Assembly: GCA_030673895.1 (NCBI GenBank)
Contig: JAUTCR010000002.1
Span: 1-33,620, forward strand
Direction: 5' to 3'
Length of the DNA stretch: 33,620 bases
DNA from: Verrucomicrobiota bacterium JB023
Lineage (GTDB): Bacteria; Verrucomicrobiota; Verrucomicrobiia; Verrucomicrobiales; Akkermansiaceae
Positions 24,619-33,305 of this stretch are shown piece by piece. The first letter of the stretch is position 1. Each line of letters begins with the position of its first letter. Below the pieces are notes generated by a model that saw nothing but the letters and a program-made list of their open reading frames with translations, searched no databases and had not been told where the DNA came from. Both the position numbers and the translations under genes were made by a program.

Positions 24619-26073
24619 TCAACGCCCGGGTCCGAAGCTTTTCTTGCTAGAGGTTGCCAGCAATTGCCCCAAACGCTTGATTGCTTTGGGAATACGCTCG
24701 TCGCTGCCAAATCCGCAATTGAGGCGGAGGCAGTTTCGCAGGGAGTCCGAGGCAGTGAAGATGGTTCCCGGAGCCACGCTGATGCCTTCGTTGAGCGCGT
24801 CCAGCGCCAATTGCTCGGAGTCGTATTGTCGCGGCAACTGGACCCATAGTACGAACCCTCCCGTAGGAGCGTTCACCCGCGTCCCTTCGGGAAAGTTCGC
24901 GAACACGGCCTCCCTCATGTGCATCGATTTATCCTGATAAATTTGACGTATCCGGCGCAGATGTCGGTCTAGCCCTCCATCAGCGAAGAAGGCCGCGACC
25001 ACCATCTCCGACAAGGTCGAGCTGGCGGGGAAGGACACGCTCTTCACTGCCTCCAGCTGTGAATAATAGCGCTCGCTGACCAGCCATCCCACCCGGAGAG
25101 CCGGTGAAAGGATTTTCGACACTCCTCCGCAATGAATCACTCGACCATCCTTATCGTGTGCCAACATGGAGGTGGGACGCTTGCCCTCGAACGGCAACTC
25201 GCCGTAGAGATCGTCCTCGATGATGGCGAACTCGCGCTCTGCCGCGAGAGTGGCAAGCCGTTCGCGATCGGACTTGCCCATCACACTTCCGGTCGGGTTT
25301 TGGAAATTGGGCTGCACAATGCAGGCCTTGATGCGGTGCTCCCCCGTCACTTCATCAAGGAAGTCGAGGTTCATCCCCTGGATGGGACAGACCGGGATCT
25401 CCACCACCTTCAGTTTGAGGGTCTCAATGATGCGTAGAATGCCAAAGAAGGTCGGCATCTCCACCGCCACCAAGTCGCCGGGCTGCGCGATAGCAGTCAG
25501 GGCGACGACCAAGGCCTCGGTCGCGCCGGTCGTGGTGATCACTTCGTCCTCGGTCACCGTGGCACCCGCCGTCATCAGACGCCGCGCGATCTGGTGGCGA
25601 AGCTCCTGACGCCCGGGACAGATGGTGTAGCGATAGGCGGAGGAACCGTGCTCACGCAGGGCCGCATTGGAAAGCCTGGCCAGGGTCTTCGTCGGATAGA
25701 CCTCATCGCTGGGTACGGCGCAGCCGAGGGGGACAATCTCCGGATTATTGATGGCCGACATCACCTCCTCGTAAAAGTCGGGACGCTCCACCTTCGCCGT
25801 CCGGTTTCGGCCCTGCGGCATCACCGGCAAACGGTCCTCAAGCTTGATGCGAGGACAGACGAAGAATCCCGACCGGGGGCGAGCCTCGATGAGCCCGCGA
25901 CTTTCCAAGACCTCGTAAGCGCTCTGGACCGTCGTCAGACTCACCCCGCGATCTCTGGCCAACCTCCGCAGCGAGGGCATCTTGTCGCAGACGCGCAGGG
26001 TTTTGCTCTCGATCAGCTCCTGCAAGTCATCAGCCAACTGGCGATAGGTCGACTTCTCGAGGGCGGCTTTCAC
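24619..26073 (-). CDS. MocR-family GntR/aminotransferase regulator
   Basis: A 484-residue fusion of a GntR-type winged helix (about 5-75; YRQLADDLQELIES, then MPSLRRLARDRGVSLTTVQ) and a class-I PLP aminotransferase-like domain (about 105-475). The PLP lysine lies in GGVSKILSPALRVGW and other fold motifs such as IIEDDLYGEL are present. MocR regulators use PLP-bound ligands to control neighbouring, often divergent genes in vitamin B6, amino-acid or taurine/GABA metabolism. No such enzyme gene is next to it here; the divergent neighbour is a 58-codon ORF. The stop codon lies 6 bases beyond the MITE-like element. Start is an ATG with no strong ribosome binding site. Confidence 0.93.
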   Translation of the reverse strand: MKAALEKSTYRQLADDLQELIESKTLRVCDKMPSLRRLARDRGVSLTTVQSAYEVLESRGLIEARPRSGFFVCPRIKLEDRLPVMPQGRNRTAKVERPDFYEEVMSAINNPEIVPLGCAVPSDEVYPTKTLARLSNAALREHGSSAYRYTICPGRQELRHQIARRLMTAGATVTEDEVITTTGATEALVVALTAIAQPGDLVAVEMPTFFGILRIIETLKLKVVEIPVCPIQGMNLDFLDEVTGEHRIKACIVQPNFQNPTGSVMGKSDRERLATLAAEREFAIIEDDLYGELPFEGKRPTSMLAHDKDGRVIHCGGVSKILSPALRVGWLVSERYYSQLEAVKSVSFPASSTLSEMVVAAFFADGGLDRHLRRIRQIYQDKSMHMREAVFANFPEGTRVNAPTGGFVLWVQLPRQYDSEQLALDALNEGISVAPGTIFTASDSLRNCLRLNCGFGSDERIPKAIKRLGQLLATSSKKSFGPGR

Positions 26074-26103
26074 GCTGCCAGCATAACCTCGATCAAGCTG
26101 GAG

Positions 26104-26180
26104 AACAGATACAGTTTTCGCAAAATTCGACCATGACAGATGAACTGATCCGCTCGTTTTTCATACTGTCTGCCTCTGTT
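26104..26180. promoter_or_regulatory. Repeat sites in the MocR divergent promoter region
   Basis: AACAGATACAG (26104-26114) is matched in inverted orientation by CTGCCTCTGTT (26170-26180), 9 of 11 positions identical after complementing, and a related ACAGATGAACTG lies between them (26137-26148). They fill the 133-base space between the MocR-type gene and the small ORF at 26207. MocR proteins bind repeated half-sites in such divergent regions, so these are candidate operators. Confidence 0.42.
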
Positions 26181-26206
26181 TTCAAGGTCGCCGGCTTGCT
26201 AGATTG

Positions 26207-26383
26207 ATGGTGATGAAAGCATCAATGAAAAAAATCCAGAACCTGCTCAAGGCCTTTGCCCAAGCCTACTTCCGTGTCCCGTTCGGTTGCGCGCTCGCAG
26301 CCGAATTCATCTTACAAAATGGGCGTCCCTCGCCGGCGGAGGAGGTGGCGCCTCCATTGGCAGGCACGACCCAAAAGTGCTAA
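26207..26383 (+). CDS. Small protein of unknown function, divergent from the MocR gene
   Basis: A 58-codon ORF with four clustered starts in one frame: ATG 26207, GTG 26210, ATG 26213 and ATG 26225. The product (KKIQNLLKAFAQAYFRVPFG, then an Ala-rich segment and a Pro-rich tail ending in Cys) reads as an amphipathic or weakly membrane-associated helix followed by a flexible tail. Composition is not that of a shadow frame, and no longer gene overlaps it. No family is recognised. No clear Shine-Dalgarno exists for any start, so the annotation rests on composition and the divergent position beside a MocR-type regulator. Confidence 0.5.
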   Translation: MVMKASMKKIQNLLKAFAQAYFRVPFGCALAAEFILQNGRPSPAEEVAPPLAGTTQKC

Positions 26384-26453
26384 ACGCTCGAAACCGGAAT
26401 TCAGGCCCCTCTATAAGACGACCCGAACAATTGAGGACCCTCCGAAATGAGAA

Positions 26454-26489
26454 ACGGAGCTGGTCACCCAGCTCCGTGAAAATACTAAA
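26454..26489 (-). terminator. Probable terminator of the Mn-catalase gene
   Basis: ACGGAGCTGG (26454-26463), loop TCAC and CCAGCTCCGT (26468-26477) form a perfect 10-bp stem. On the minus strand the stem is followed by TTTCTCATTTC, a weak T-rich tail, about 115 bases beyond the catalase stop. On the plus strand it lies 70 bases after the small ORF but is followed by GAAAAT, so the minus-strand use is favoured; both are possible. Confidence 0.5.
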
Positions 26490-26592
26490 TTGCGATTGCC
26501 GAGCCATCTTCTCCGGGCCGGCCGACGGGCTTCGGTGGCCGAGGCACCGAGAGGCGGGTAAGGTGAACGACTTAGAGACAGCCCTTCACGAA

Positions 26593-27378
26593 CTACAGCT
26601 GTGAGGTCTGCACAGGGGCATCGGGACTCGCCTTGCCGAGATCTGCCTTCGAGCCACCCGGAGCGACCCGTGTGGTCGTGAATTGCCCCTTTCCGTCGAT
26701 ACTGTCTCCTTCGGACCAGCGCCCGACGGGAGGTTCGACGGAATCCACTGCGGTACTAAAGAAGGAATAATTCACGTCCTGTAACTCTTCGGACTGAGGG
26801 AAATTATTAGGAATAGGATGCGCGTCGGTCCCACCTAGCTCTTCCCAAGCGGCCAACCACTGATTTTGGTGCATGGTATCGCGGGCGATGAGGAAGCGGA
26901 GCATATCCTTCATGCCCGGGTCGTCTGTCATCTTGAACAACTGGCAAGCGAGCATCCGTCCGGTTGATTCGGCAGTCGCATTGGCGAGCATATCCGCCGC
27001 CACGTTGCCAGAGGCATAGACATGGGAGCAGTCGAAGGGATTCCCACTGGAGTCCACCGGCATTGCGGCCATGCAGGTGGAGAGTACGTGCTGAAGATTC
27101 ATGCCTCCCAGCACGGCGGCCACGGCAGGATCCTTGGCTGCCTTTTCCTGTTCGAGAGGAGCGCCCTCGAGATTCAAGGCCACTGCGGTGGCCAGGATCT
27201 CGATATGACCGAGTTCCTCGGTTCCCGTTTCCAAGAGGAGATCGCGATACTTGGAAGGTCCGCGACTTCCCCAAGCCTGAAAGAGATATTGTAGGGCGAC
27301 ACGAATCTCACCTTGAATTCCTCCAATCGCCTGCTGAAGCGCTTTGGCAAAAACGGGATCCGGTTTCGTGACTTTCAC
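26593..27378 (-). CDS. Manganese (non-haem) catalase
   Basis: A di-manganese catalase that degrades hydrogen peroxide. The 261-residue protein has all five expected metal ligands in a four-helix bundle: E24 (QGEIRVALQYLFQAW), E55 and H58 (TEELGHIEI), E137 (AESTGRMLACQLFKM) and H170 (ARDTMHQNQW). The IPNNFPQSEE segment after the bundle is also typical. The last 50 residues are Gly/Pro/Ser-rich as in related proteins. The start is GTG 27378; a GGAGG lies about 16 bases upstream, rather far. It stands alone, so it is probably induced by its own stress-responsive promoter within 27379-27430. Confidence 0.92.
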   Translation of the reverse strand: MKVTKPDPVFAKALQQAIGGIQGEIRVALQYLFQAWGSRGPSKYRDLLLETGTEELGHIEILATAVALNLEGAPLEQEKAAKDPAVAAVLGGMNLQHVLSTCMAAMPVDSSGNPFDCSHVYASGNVAADMLANATAESTGRMLACQLFKMTDDPGMKDMLRFLIARDTMHQNQWLAAWEELGGTDAHPIPNNFPQSEELQDVNYSFFSTAVDSVEPPVGRWSEGDSIDGKGQFTTTRVAPGGSKADLGKASPDAPVQTSQL

Positions 27379-27944
27379 CTCATACTGAAGTTATCCTCCG
27401 TCGTGATAAAACATGGTTTTCTTAGGTTAGGGTTGGTGGATGACGGCTATACCGACCTGAGGCTCCTTACCCCCGGCCTGCCATCGACCGCTTTTTTGCA
27501 TCAACCATACCGAGCGCATCGAAGAGCGTGAAAGGAGCCCCATTCTTGCAATGCCAGCGAGATATCCCAGAACCGGACGGAGGGCTCCTCAATCTATCAA
27601 ATTTAATCACCATCAGGCCGTTAGCTGATAAGGCGATTATCTATCATCCACCCAATCATCACGGGCCAATGCGTTCGCCTTCCCTCTCCATCGAAACGAG
27701 GACGCGCCCAATCTCTCACCTCTAACCCTCAAGTGAAGATCGCACCGTGCAAGGGAACGGCGAAACCTCATCAGCAGCCTGCACGATGGCAAACCGTTCG
27801 TCTGATAAGGGCGCAAATCATGGTTCCCGCCGTGGGCCCGCATGGCCATTCACCCACACCAAGGTGGCTGTCGCGTGGTCTTTTCGCGACCTTTCTTGAG
27901 ATCAGGATTGTCACTGGGGCCTGTCCATCGCCAGACTTGCGGCG
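27379..27944. other. Long intergenic region without a supported gene
   Basis: About 565 bases between the catalase gene (-) and the permease gene (+), so it should contain both promoters. Visible structure: AGGAGCCC (27533-27540) is complementary to GGGCTCCT (27582-27589), and a further GGCTCCT lies upstream near 27461-27467; two similar segments containing CTGATAAGG occur near 27627 and 27810; and GTCGCG/CGCGAC (27870-27875 with 27885-27890) forms a hairpin followed by CTTTCTT. The open frames across it have Arg/Pro-rich, low-quality composition and are not called. Confidence 0.45.
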
Positions 27945-29429
27945 ATGTCCGAGAAGTCTTCGCCAGCATCCAGTGCCTCACCCCCTCCCCTGCCGCCGAA
28001 GCCTTGGGAGAGGTTGGCGGACTTTTCAGACAAGCTGAGTCCCATGTTGGTCAAGGAGCTTCGGCAGGGGCTGAGGACGAACACCTTTGTGATTCTCTTC
28101 CTTGTCCTCCAAGCCTTGCTGGGGCTCATCCTTCTTACCACTGCGGCGGCAGATACCAATGCCGGCACCTTGGTCTCCGGCATCATCTTCTGCCTCTTTT
28201 CGCTCTCCGTTCTCGTCATCCAGCCATTGCGTGGCATTGGAGCCATCTCTTCGGAAGTGAAGGGTGACACCATTGATCTGATGGTGCTGACCAAGCTCTC
28301 CGCTTGGCGAATCGTCTACGGCAAGTGGTCATCGCTAATCGGCCAATCCGCGCTCATCTTGAGCACGATCATTCCATACCTAATCCTGCGCTACTTTTTC
28401 GGTGGGATGCAGCTCTTCTCCGAGCTCCTGCTGTTACTGAGCCTTTTTCTCCTCTCCGGGCTTTTTACGGCTTTGACGATTGGGGTCTCTGGCTCGGCGC
28501 TCGCGCTCGTCCGCGTCATTCCGTTGATTGGTGCCATCCTCCTCGTTTTCCCCATCTTCATGTTCGCTTTTGGCGAGTTCGGCATGTTGCTCGAGCTCTT
28601 CACGCCGGAGGATCTCGACCACTGGCTCATCCTTTGCGGGTGCTACCTGCTGATTATCTATCTCACCTATTTCTTCCTCGAGCTCGGCACTTCCTTCATC
28701 GCTCCGGCGGCCGAGAACAGGGCCACCTTGAAGCGGCTCATTGCCGCGCCCGTCGTCTTGCTACCCACGCTGTTGTTTCTGTTCATTGAGGAAGACATGG
28801 CATGGACCTATGCGTTGGTGCTGCTCTGCCTCATCACCTTTGACCTCTTCACCGAGCGGGACGAATTTCCCTCCATCGTGACGCGTCCCTTCCTCCGCTG
28901 GGGGCTCATGGGGCGCTTGATCGGCCGTCTGCTCTATCCCGGCTGGGCGACTGGGACGCTCTTTCACTCCCTGCTCTTTCTTCTGATCATGGCCGCTGGT
29001 TTTTCCTTCGGCTCCCACCTTGATAGTGAGGAGCTGCAGGAGGGCACGGGCATCATCTTCGGCGCTCTTCAGTTCGGGCTTCTCTTGGTGAACCTCTTCC
29101 GCCGGGTCCTCCATGACCGCTTCACGGCTTACATTCTCATCACGACGGTGCTTTGCGTGCTGATACCTCTGTTTGGGATACTTTATGAAGTGAACAGCGA
29201 GAACATGATCTGGTTCTTCTGCTTCATCCCCCACATCCAGCCTTGGATGGCGTTTGAAATCGATCCCTCGAAGGATATCTCGCTCATGATCATTTGGGGA
29301 AGCGCTTTCGCCTATTTCGCGGTGAATCTCATTCTCGCCTTCCCCCGTCTCCGCCAGCTGAGTCAGCTGGAGGAGGAAGAATTGGTCATCGTCAGCGAGA
29401 AAGAGCGAAAAGACGCTGGCGAGAGCTAG
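27945..29429 (+). CDS. Multi-spanning ABC-2-type transporter permease
   Basis: A 494-residue integral membrane protein with about ten to twelve hydrophobic segments. The cytoplasmic N-terminus is Pro/Ser-rich, followed by LSPMLVKELRQGLRT, the amphipathic lead-in typical of ABC-2 permeases, and the loop EVKGDTIDLMVLTKLSAWRIVYGK, which in this family marks the ATPase-contacting region (written here as positions about 104-127). The C-terminus is acidic. No ATPase gene is adjacent, so its partner must be elsewhere or downstream of other loci. The substrate is unknown. The ATG at 27945 has only a weak ribosome binding site. Confidence 0.82.
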   Translation: MSEKSSPASSASPPPLPPKPWERLADFSDKLSPMLVKELRQGLRTNTFVILFLVLQALLGLILLTTAAADTNAGTLVSGIIFCLFSLSVLVIQPLRGIGAISSEVKGDTIDLMVLTKLSAWRIVYGKWSSLIGQSALILSTIIPYLILRYFFGGMQLFSELLLLLSLFLLSGLFTALTIGVSGSALALVRVIPLIGAILLVFPIFMFAFGEFGMLLELFTPEDLDHWLILCGCYLLIIYLTYFFLELGTSFIAPAAENRATLKRLIAAPVVLLPTLLFLFIEEDMAWTYALVLLCLITFDLFTERDEFPSIVTRPFLRWGLMGRLIGRLLYPGWATGTLFHSLLFLLIMAAGFSFGSHLDSEELQEGTGIIFGALQFGLLLVNLFRRVLHDRFTAYILITTVLCVLIPLFGILYEVNSENMIWFFCFIPHIQPWMAFEIDPSKDISLMIIWGSAFAYFAVNLILAFPRLRQLSQLEEEELVIVSEKERKDAGES

Positions 29430-29578
29430 GCCCGCCGGCGACGGAGCCCTCCTTCATGCACTGAGGTCAGTTTACTCAGACCCTGCGACTCCGCCCCCCT
29501 TCCCGCCCGATCGGGGGGAATGCCATAGAGGAACCTTTTGACAACGTTTCGATTCAGCGAAGACTGAGGACAGTTCTT

Positions 29579-32548
29579 ATGAAGAAGCCCTTTCCTCTCC
29601 TTTTCGCCCTGCTGATTCTGGCAGTTGGCGTCATTGGGTTTGTCATCCTCCGCGACCCGACTCCTCCCGCGACGCCACCCAACCTGACCGAGACCCCCGC
29701 AGAGCAGTCTGCCGCTCCCGAAGCGGATGAATCGGCCACGCCCACAGAGGGGCCTTCGGGTGAAACCACCAATGAGCCCGCGTTCGCAACCGAGCCCCGC
29801 ACACCCTGGCCTCACGAGACCGGCGATATCACGGCAAACCCCCGGGCCCACTTTGGCTCGCTCGAGAATGGCCTCCGCTACGTCATCGTCCCCAATGCCC
29901 ATCCTCCCAAGCGGGTCTCCCTCCGGCTTCACATTGATGCCGGCTCGCTCCACGAGGCAGACGACCAGCGTGGCATCGCACACTTCCTTGAGCACATGGT
30001 TTTTAATGGCAGCGAGAATTTCCCCGACCCCAAGGAGCTCATCCCCCAGATGCAGCGCCTCGGCATCGCCTTCGGAGCCCATGCCAATGCCTACACCACC
30101 TTTGACGAGACCGTTTACATGCTCGATCTCCCCAATCTCATGGATCCCACCTTGGATCTCGCCTTCACAGTGATGCGCGACTTTGCTGATGGAGCTCTTC
30201 TCAAGGAGGCCGAGATCGACAAGGAGCGGGGCGTGATCCTCTCCGAGAAAAACTCTCGCGACTCGGTGCAGATGCGTCTCATGGAGCAACAGTTCGACTT
30301 CTTGATGCCTGACTCCCTGATCACCCACCGCTTCCCCATCGGCATTGAGGAGGTCATCAAGAATGCAGTCCGCGAGCGCTTCACTGCCTTCTATGACAGC
30401 TACTACATTCCTCGTAACATGACCTTTATTGCCGTCGGCGATATCACCGTGGAGGAGATGGAAGCGCGTGTCACCGAGTCGTTTTCCGCTTTAACCAATC
30501 CTTCCAATCCCGGAGCCGATCCAGAGCTAGGGGCGATTCCCAGCGGACATGGCTTCCAGGCGGCGATCTTCTCCGATCCCGAGGTCGCTTCCGATGACCT
30601 TTCCCTTCTGAAGATCAAGGAAGCCGAGCCCAAGAGCGACTCCGTCTCCGCCCGCTTGGAGCGGCTGCCTCTGGAGGTCGCCCATGCCATCATGAATCGC
30701 CGTTTCTCCATCCTCGCCAAGGAAGAAGAGTCCCCTATCCGTGGTGGCAGCGCCTCTCGGGGAGTCTGGTTCCAGGCCATCGAATTCGGCTCTGTTGATA
30801 TCACTGCCGCAGAAGGCCGCTGGCAGGATGCCGTCGGCGTGCTGGAGAAGGAATTCCGCCGGGCGATGGACTATGGCTTCACCGCAGCCGAACTCGACGA
30901 GATCCGGGCCAAGACCCTCAATGCCTATGAGCAAGCGGTGAAGCGGGAGCCCACCCGCGAGTCGCCCCAAATCGCCATGCAGTTGGTGCAAAGCATTAAT
31001 AGTCTCCGGACTTACTCCACCCCCGAGGAAGACCTGCGGATCGCTCGGGAAGGACTTGAAAACCTGACCCCCGAAGCCTGCCATGCCGCCTTCCGAGAAT
31101 TCTGGCAAATTCCGGATCTCAATCTCATCCTCACCACCGACCAGGAAGAAGAGGACACCCGCGACACCCTCCTCGCCCTCTACGAGGAAAGCAGTAGCCA
31201 GCCTGTCGAACCTCCCGTCGAGGCCGAGCTCGTCCCCTTTGCCTACACCGATTTCGGCGAAGCGGGCACCATCGTGGGTGAGACCACCATCGACGATCTG
31301 GAGGCGACGCAACTCGTGCTCTCCAATGAAGTCCGGGTGAACTTCAAGAAGACCGATTTCAAGAAAAACTCCATTAGCCTTCTCGCACGTTTCGGCTCGG
31401 GCAATTTGACTCTGCCTCGCGACAAGCCCGGACTCCACCAGCTCGCCGGCGCGCTTCTGAACGGCGGAGGCCTTGGGCTTCACTCCGAGGACGATCTGCA
31501 AAGTATCCTCGCAGGAGAAAATGTGGCGGCCTCATTTGGCATTGGCGAAGATGCCCTGACCCTCTCGGGCGCGACCACGCCGGAAGACTTGGAACTCCAG
31601 CTCCAGCTCATGTGTGCCTATTTGGTCGACCCGGGCTTCCGTGATGAAGCCCTCCGCCAATACCGGAAGGCTCTCCCCGACCTCTACGCCCAGCTCAAGC
31701 ACGACCTTTCCGGCGCGCAGGCCCAGATGGCCGAGTGGCTTCACGGTGGAGACCCGCGCTACGTAATCCCCCCTCTCGAGCAAGCGCTCTCCTACACCAA
31801 GGAAGATGTCCAAAGCTGGCTCCTCCCCCAGCTCAAGCAAGACTACCTCGAGCTGACCATCGTGGGCGACTTCGACCCCGCCACGCTGAAGCCTCTCCTC
31901 ACGAAGACCTTCGGAGCGCTCGCTCCCCGTGCGTCCGAGCCCTCCGATTACCCAGAGGCCCGGAGCATTGAGTTCCCTGACACTCCCGCCCAGAAACAGT
32001 TCACCTATCAATCGAAGATCCCCCGCGCCGCGGCCATCACGCTGTGGGAGATCCCCGGCGTCGATGAGGACATCGCCCGCGCGCGCCGCTTTAATATCGT
32101 GGCTGACATCCTCGGCGACCGCATGCGGGACAAGATTCGCGAAGAACTCGGTGCCACCTACTCACCTCAAACCGGAGCCAGCCCGTCAACGACCTTTCCC
32201 AACTTCGGGAATATCATCGGCTTCTCCCTGGCCAAGCCGGAGGACTTGGAGACGATCAACAAAATCACGGTCGAATTGGCTGGTGAATTGGCGGAGAACG
32301 GAGCGAGCGAGGATGAACTCGACCGCGCCCTCAAGCCGATCATTTCGGAACTTGAGCAATCGCTGCGTGAGAACTCCTACTGGCTGGGCACCGTCCTGTC
32401 CCGCTCCCAGGCCGAGCCCCAGCGTCTTGACTGGGCCCGCCAGAGAGATGAGGACTACCGTTCCATCTCCTTGGAGGAAATTAATGCATTGGCGAGAGAC
32501 TATCTGAAGCCAGAGAATGCGATCGAGGTACAGCTCGTTCCTCAATAA
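29579..32548 (+). CDS. Exported or anchored M16-family zinc metalloprotease
   Basis: A 989-residue insulinase/pitrilysin-type protease. Residues about 5-25 form a signal anchor, followed by a Pro/Thr/Glu-rich linker to about 80. The first M16 domain has the inverted zinc motif H135-F-L-E138-H139 and the downstream ligand E216 in KERGVI, exactly at the family spacing (HxxEH-x76-E), so it should be active. The later halves (about 330-989) contain the inactive M16 domains that shape the chamber, with an R/Y-like pair region near the C-terminal domain (REELGATYSP). It probably degrades peptides in the periplasm. A GAGGA lies about 10 bases before the ATG. It is transcribed alone or with the preceding permease 149 bases upstream. 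Confidence 0.93.
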   Translation: MKKPFPLLFALLILAVGVIGFVILRDPTPPATPPNLTETPAEQSAAPEADESATPTEGPSGETTNEPAFATEPRTPWPHETGDITANPRAHFGSLENGLRYVIVPNAHPPKRVSLRLHIDAGSLHEADDQRGIAHFLEHMVFNGSENFPDPKELIPQMQRLGIAFGAHANAYTTFDETVYMLDLPNLMDPTLDLAFTVMRDFADGALLKEAEIDKERGVILSEKNSRDSVQMRLMEQQFDFLMPDSLITHRFPIGIEEVIKNAVRERFTAFYDSYYIPRNMTFIAVGDITVEEMEARVTESFSALTNPSNPGADPELGAIPSGHGFQAAIFSDPEVASDDLSLLKIKEAEPKSDSVSARLERLPLEVAHAIMNRRFSILAKEEESPIRGGSASRGVWFQAIEFGSVDITAAEGRWQDAVGVLEKEFRRAMDYGFTAAELDEIRAKTLNAYEQAVKREPTRESPQIAMQLVQSINSLRTYSTPEEDLRIAREGLENLTPEACHAAFREFWQIPDLNLILTTDQEEEDTRDTLLALYEESSSQPVEPPVEAELVPFAYTDFGEAGTIVGETTIDDLEATQLVLSNEVRVNFKKTDFKKNSISLLARFGSGNLTLPRDKPGLHQLAGALLNGGGLGLHSEDDLQSILAGENVAASFGIGEDALTLSGATTPEDLELQLQLMCAYLVDPGFRDEALRQYRKALPDLYAQLKHDLSGAQAQMAEWLHGGDPRYVIPPLEQALSYTKEDVQSWLLPQLKQDYLELTIVGDFDPATLKPLLTKTFGALAPRASEPSDYPEARSIEFPDTPAQKQFTYQSKIPRAAAITLWEIPGVDEDIARARRFNIVADILGDRMRDKIREELGATYSPQTGASPSTTFPNFGNIIGFSLAKPEDLETINKITVELAGELAENGASEDELDRALKPIISELEQSLRENSYWLGTVLSRSQAEPQRLDWARQRDEDYRSISLEEINALARDYLKPENAIEVQLVPQ

Positions 32549-32651
32549 AGGACAATAATTATTTAGCTATCCTTAGAATAGTCATCTCATTTATTTTTCC
32601 CGGACTTTTTTCGCTAGCCATCAATAGTATTTTGCGAAAGGGTCACGGAAG

Positions 32652-33290
32652 ATGAAGTTAGGATGCTTTCCTTGGCTGATAACTGCCGCCCTCATTATAG
32701 GCGGGGGTCAGAGTCTCTTCACGGGGCTCACCAATACGAAGGTCACGGAAATCGACATCCGGGACCTTGATTCTGCAACCGTCGAGGCCAAGTGGCTCCG
32801 CATCACCGGAGGCCATCTCGATGTCTTGAATTACTCCTACACCAGTTTCTTGGGAGGAACGCCTTCCGAAGTCTATGTGCCGCTGGTTCCGCCCGATGTC
32901 GAAGAAGGCCAGCTCATTCACGTCCTCTTTAAGACCAGCGACTCAGCGATTCTGTCCACCGTCGAAGAACTTCAAAAAATTCAGGAAGAAGGTCAGCCCG
33001 ATGGGGAAGGAATCATGAAGCTGCTGGAAATGAGTGACGAAAAGCTGCGCCCGAAACGCGATGTTGAAGGTATTGTCCTCTTCGGGATCGATACTGGAAG
33101 GGATGAAAGAAAGATCCGCGAATCCTATGAAAACCTTGCGCCTAAAAACATCATTCTTGCTGAAGGCGAACAACCCTCCTGGTTCCTGGGCGGACTATCC
33201 CTGATTGGAGGAGTCGTCCTCGGAGGCTTTCTCCTCCGGGGAACGAAAACCAAGACCGTCGCCGGGCCTCCTACCCTTCCGCCAAACTAA
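32652..33290 (+). CDS. Uncharacterised two-TM membrane protein
   Basis: A 212-residue protein with hydrophobic segments at about 6-22 and 180-197 and an extracytoplasmic or cytoplasmic middle domain of about 150 residues rich in beta-type sequence (TVEAKWLRITGGHLDVLNYS; EVYVPLVPP; IHVLFKTSD). The C-terminal tail is Lys/Thr/Pro-rich. No family is recognised. GGAAG lies directly before the ATG. The upstream 103 bases are AT-rich and include the near-palindrome CTATCCTTAGAATAG (32567-32581), a possible promoter or operator region. The zinc-ribbon gene follows 15 bases after the stop, so the two likely form an operon. Confidence 0.75.
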   Translation: MKLGCFPWLITAALIIGGGQSLFTGLTNTKVTEIDIRDLDSATVEAKWLRITGGHLDVLNYSYTSFLGGTPSEVYVPLVPPDVEEGQLIHVLFKTSDSAILSTVEELQKIQEEGQPDGEGIMKLLEMSDEKLRPKRDVEGIVLFGIDTGRDERKIRESYENLAPKNIILAEGEQPSWFLGGLSLIGGVVLGGFLLRGTKTKTVAGPPTLPPN

Positions 33291-33305
33291 CAACCCGATT
33301 TCGCC

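Noticed and set aside
27528-28038. Several 65-100 codon frames in the catalase-permease gap
   Set aside because: Mutually overlapping on both strands, low-quality composition and no recognisable motifs or ribosome binding sites.
29494-29518. CCCCCC/GGGGGG hairpin with CCCGATCGGG palindrome before the M16 gene
   Set aside because: GC-rich symmetry without a T-run; could be a weak terminator of the permease gene, but composition alone could give it.
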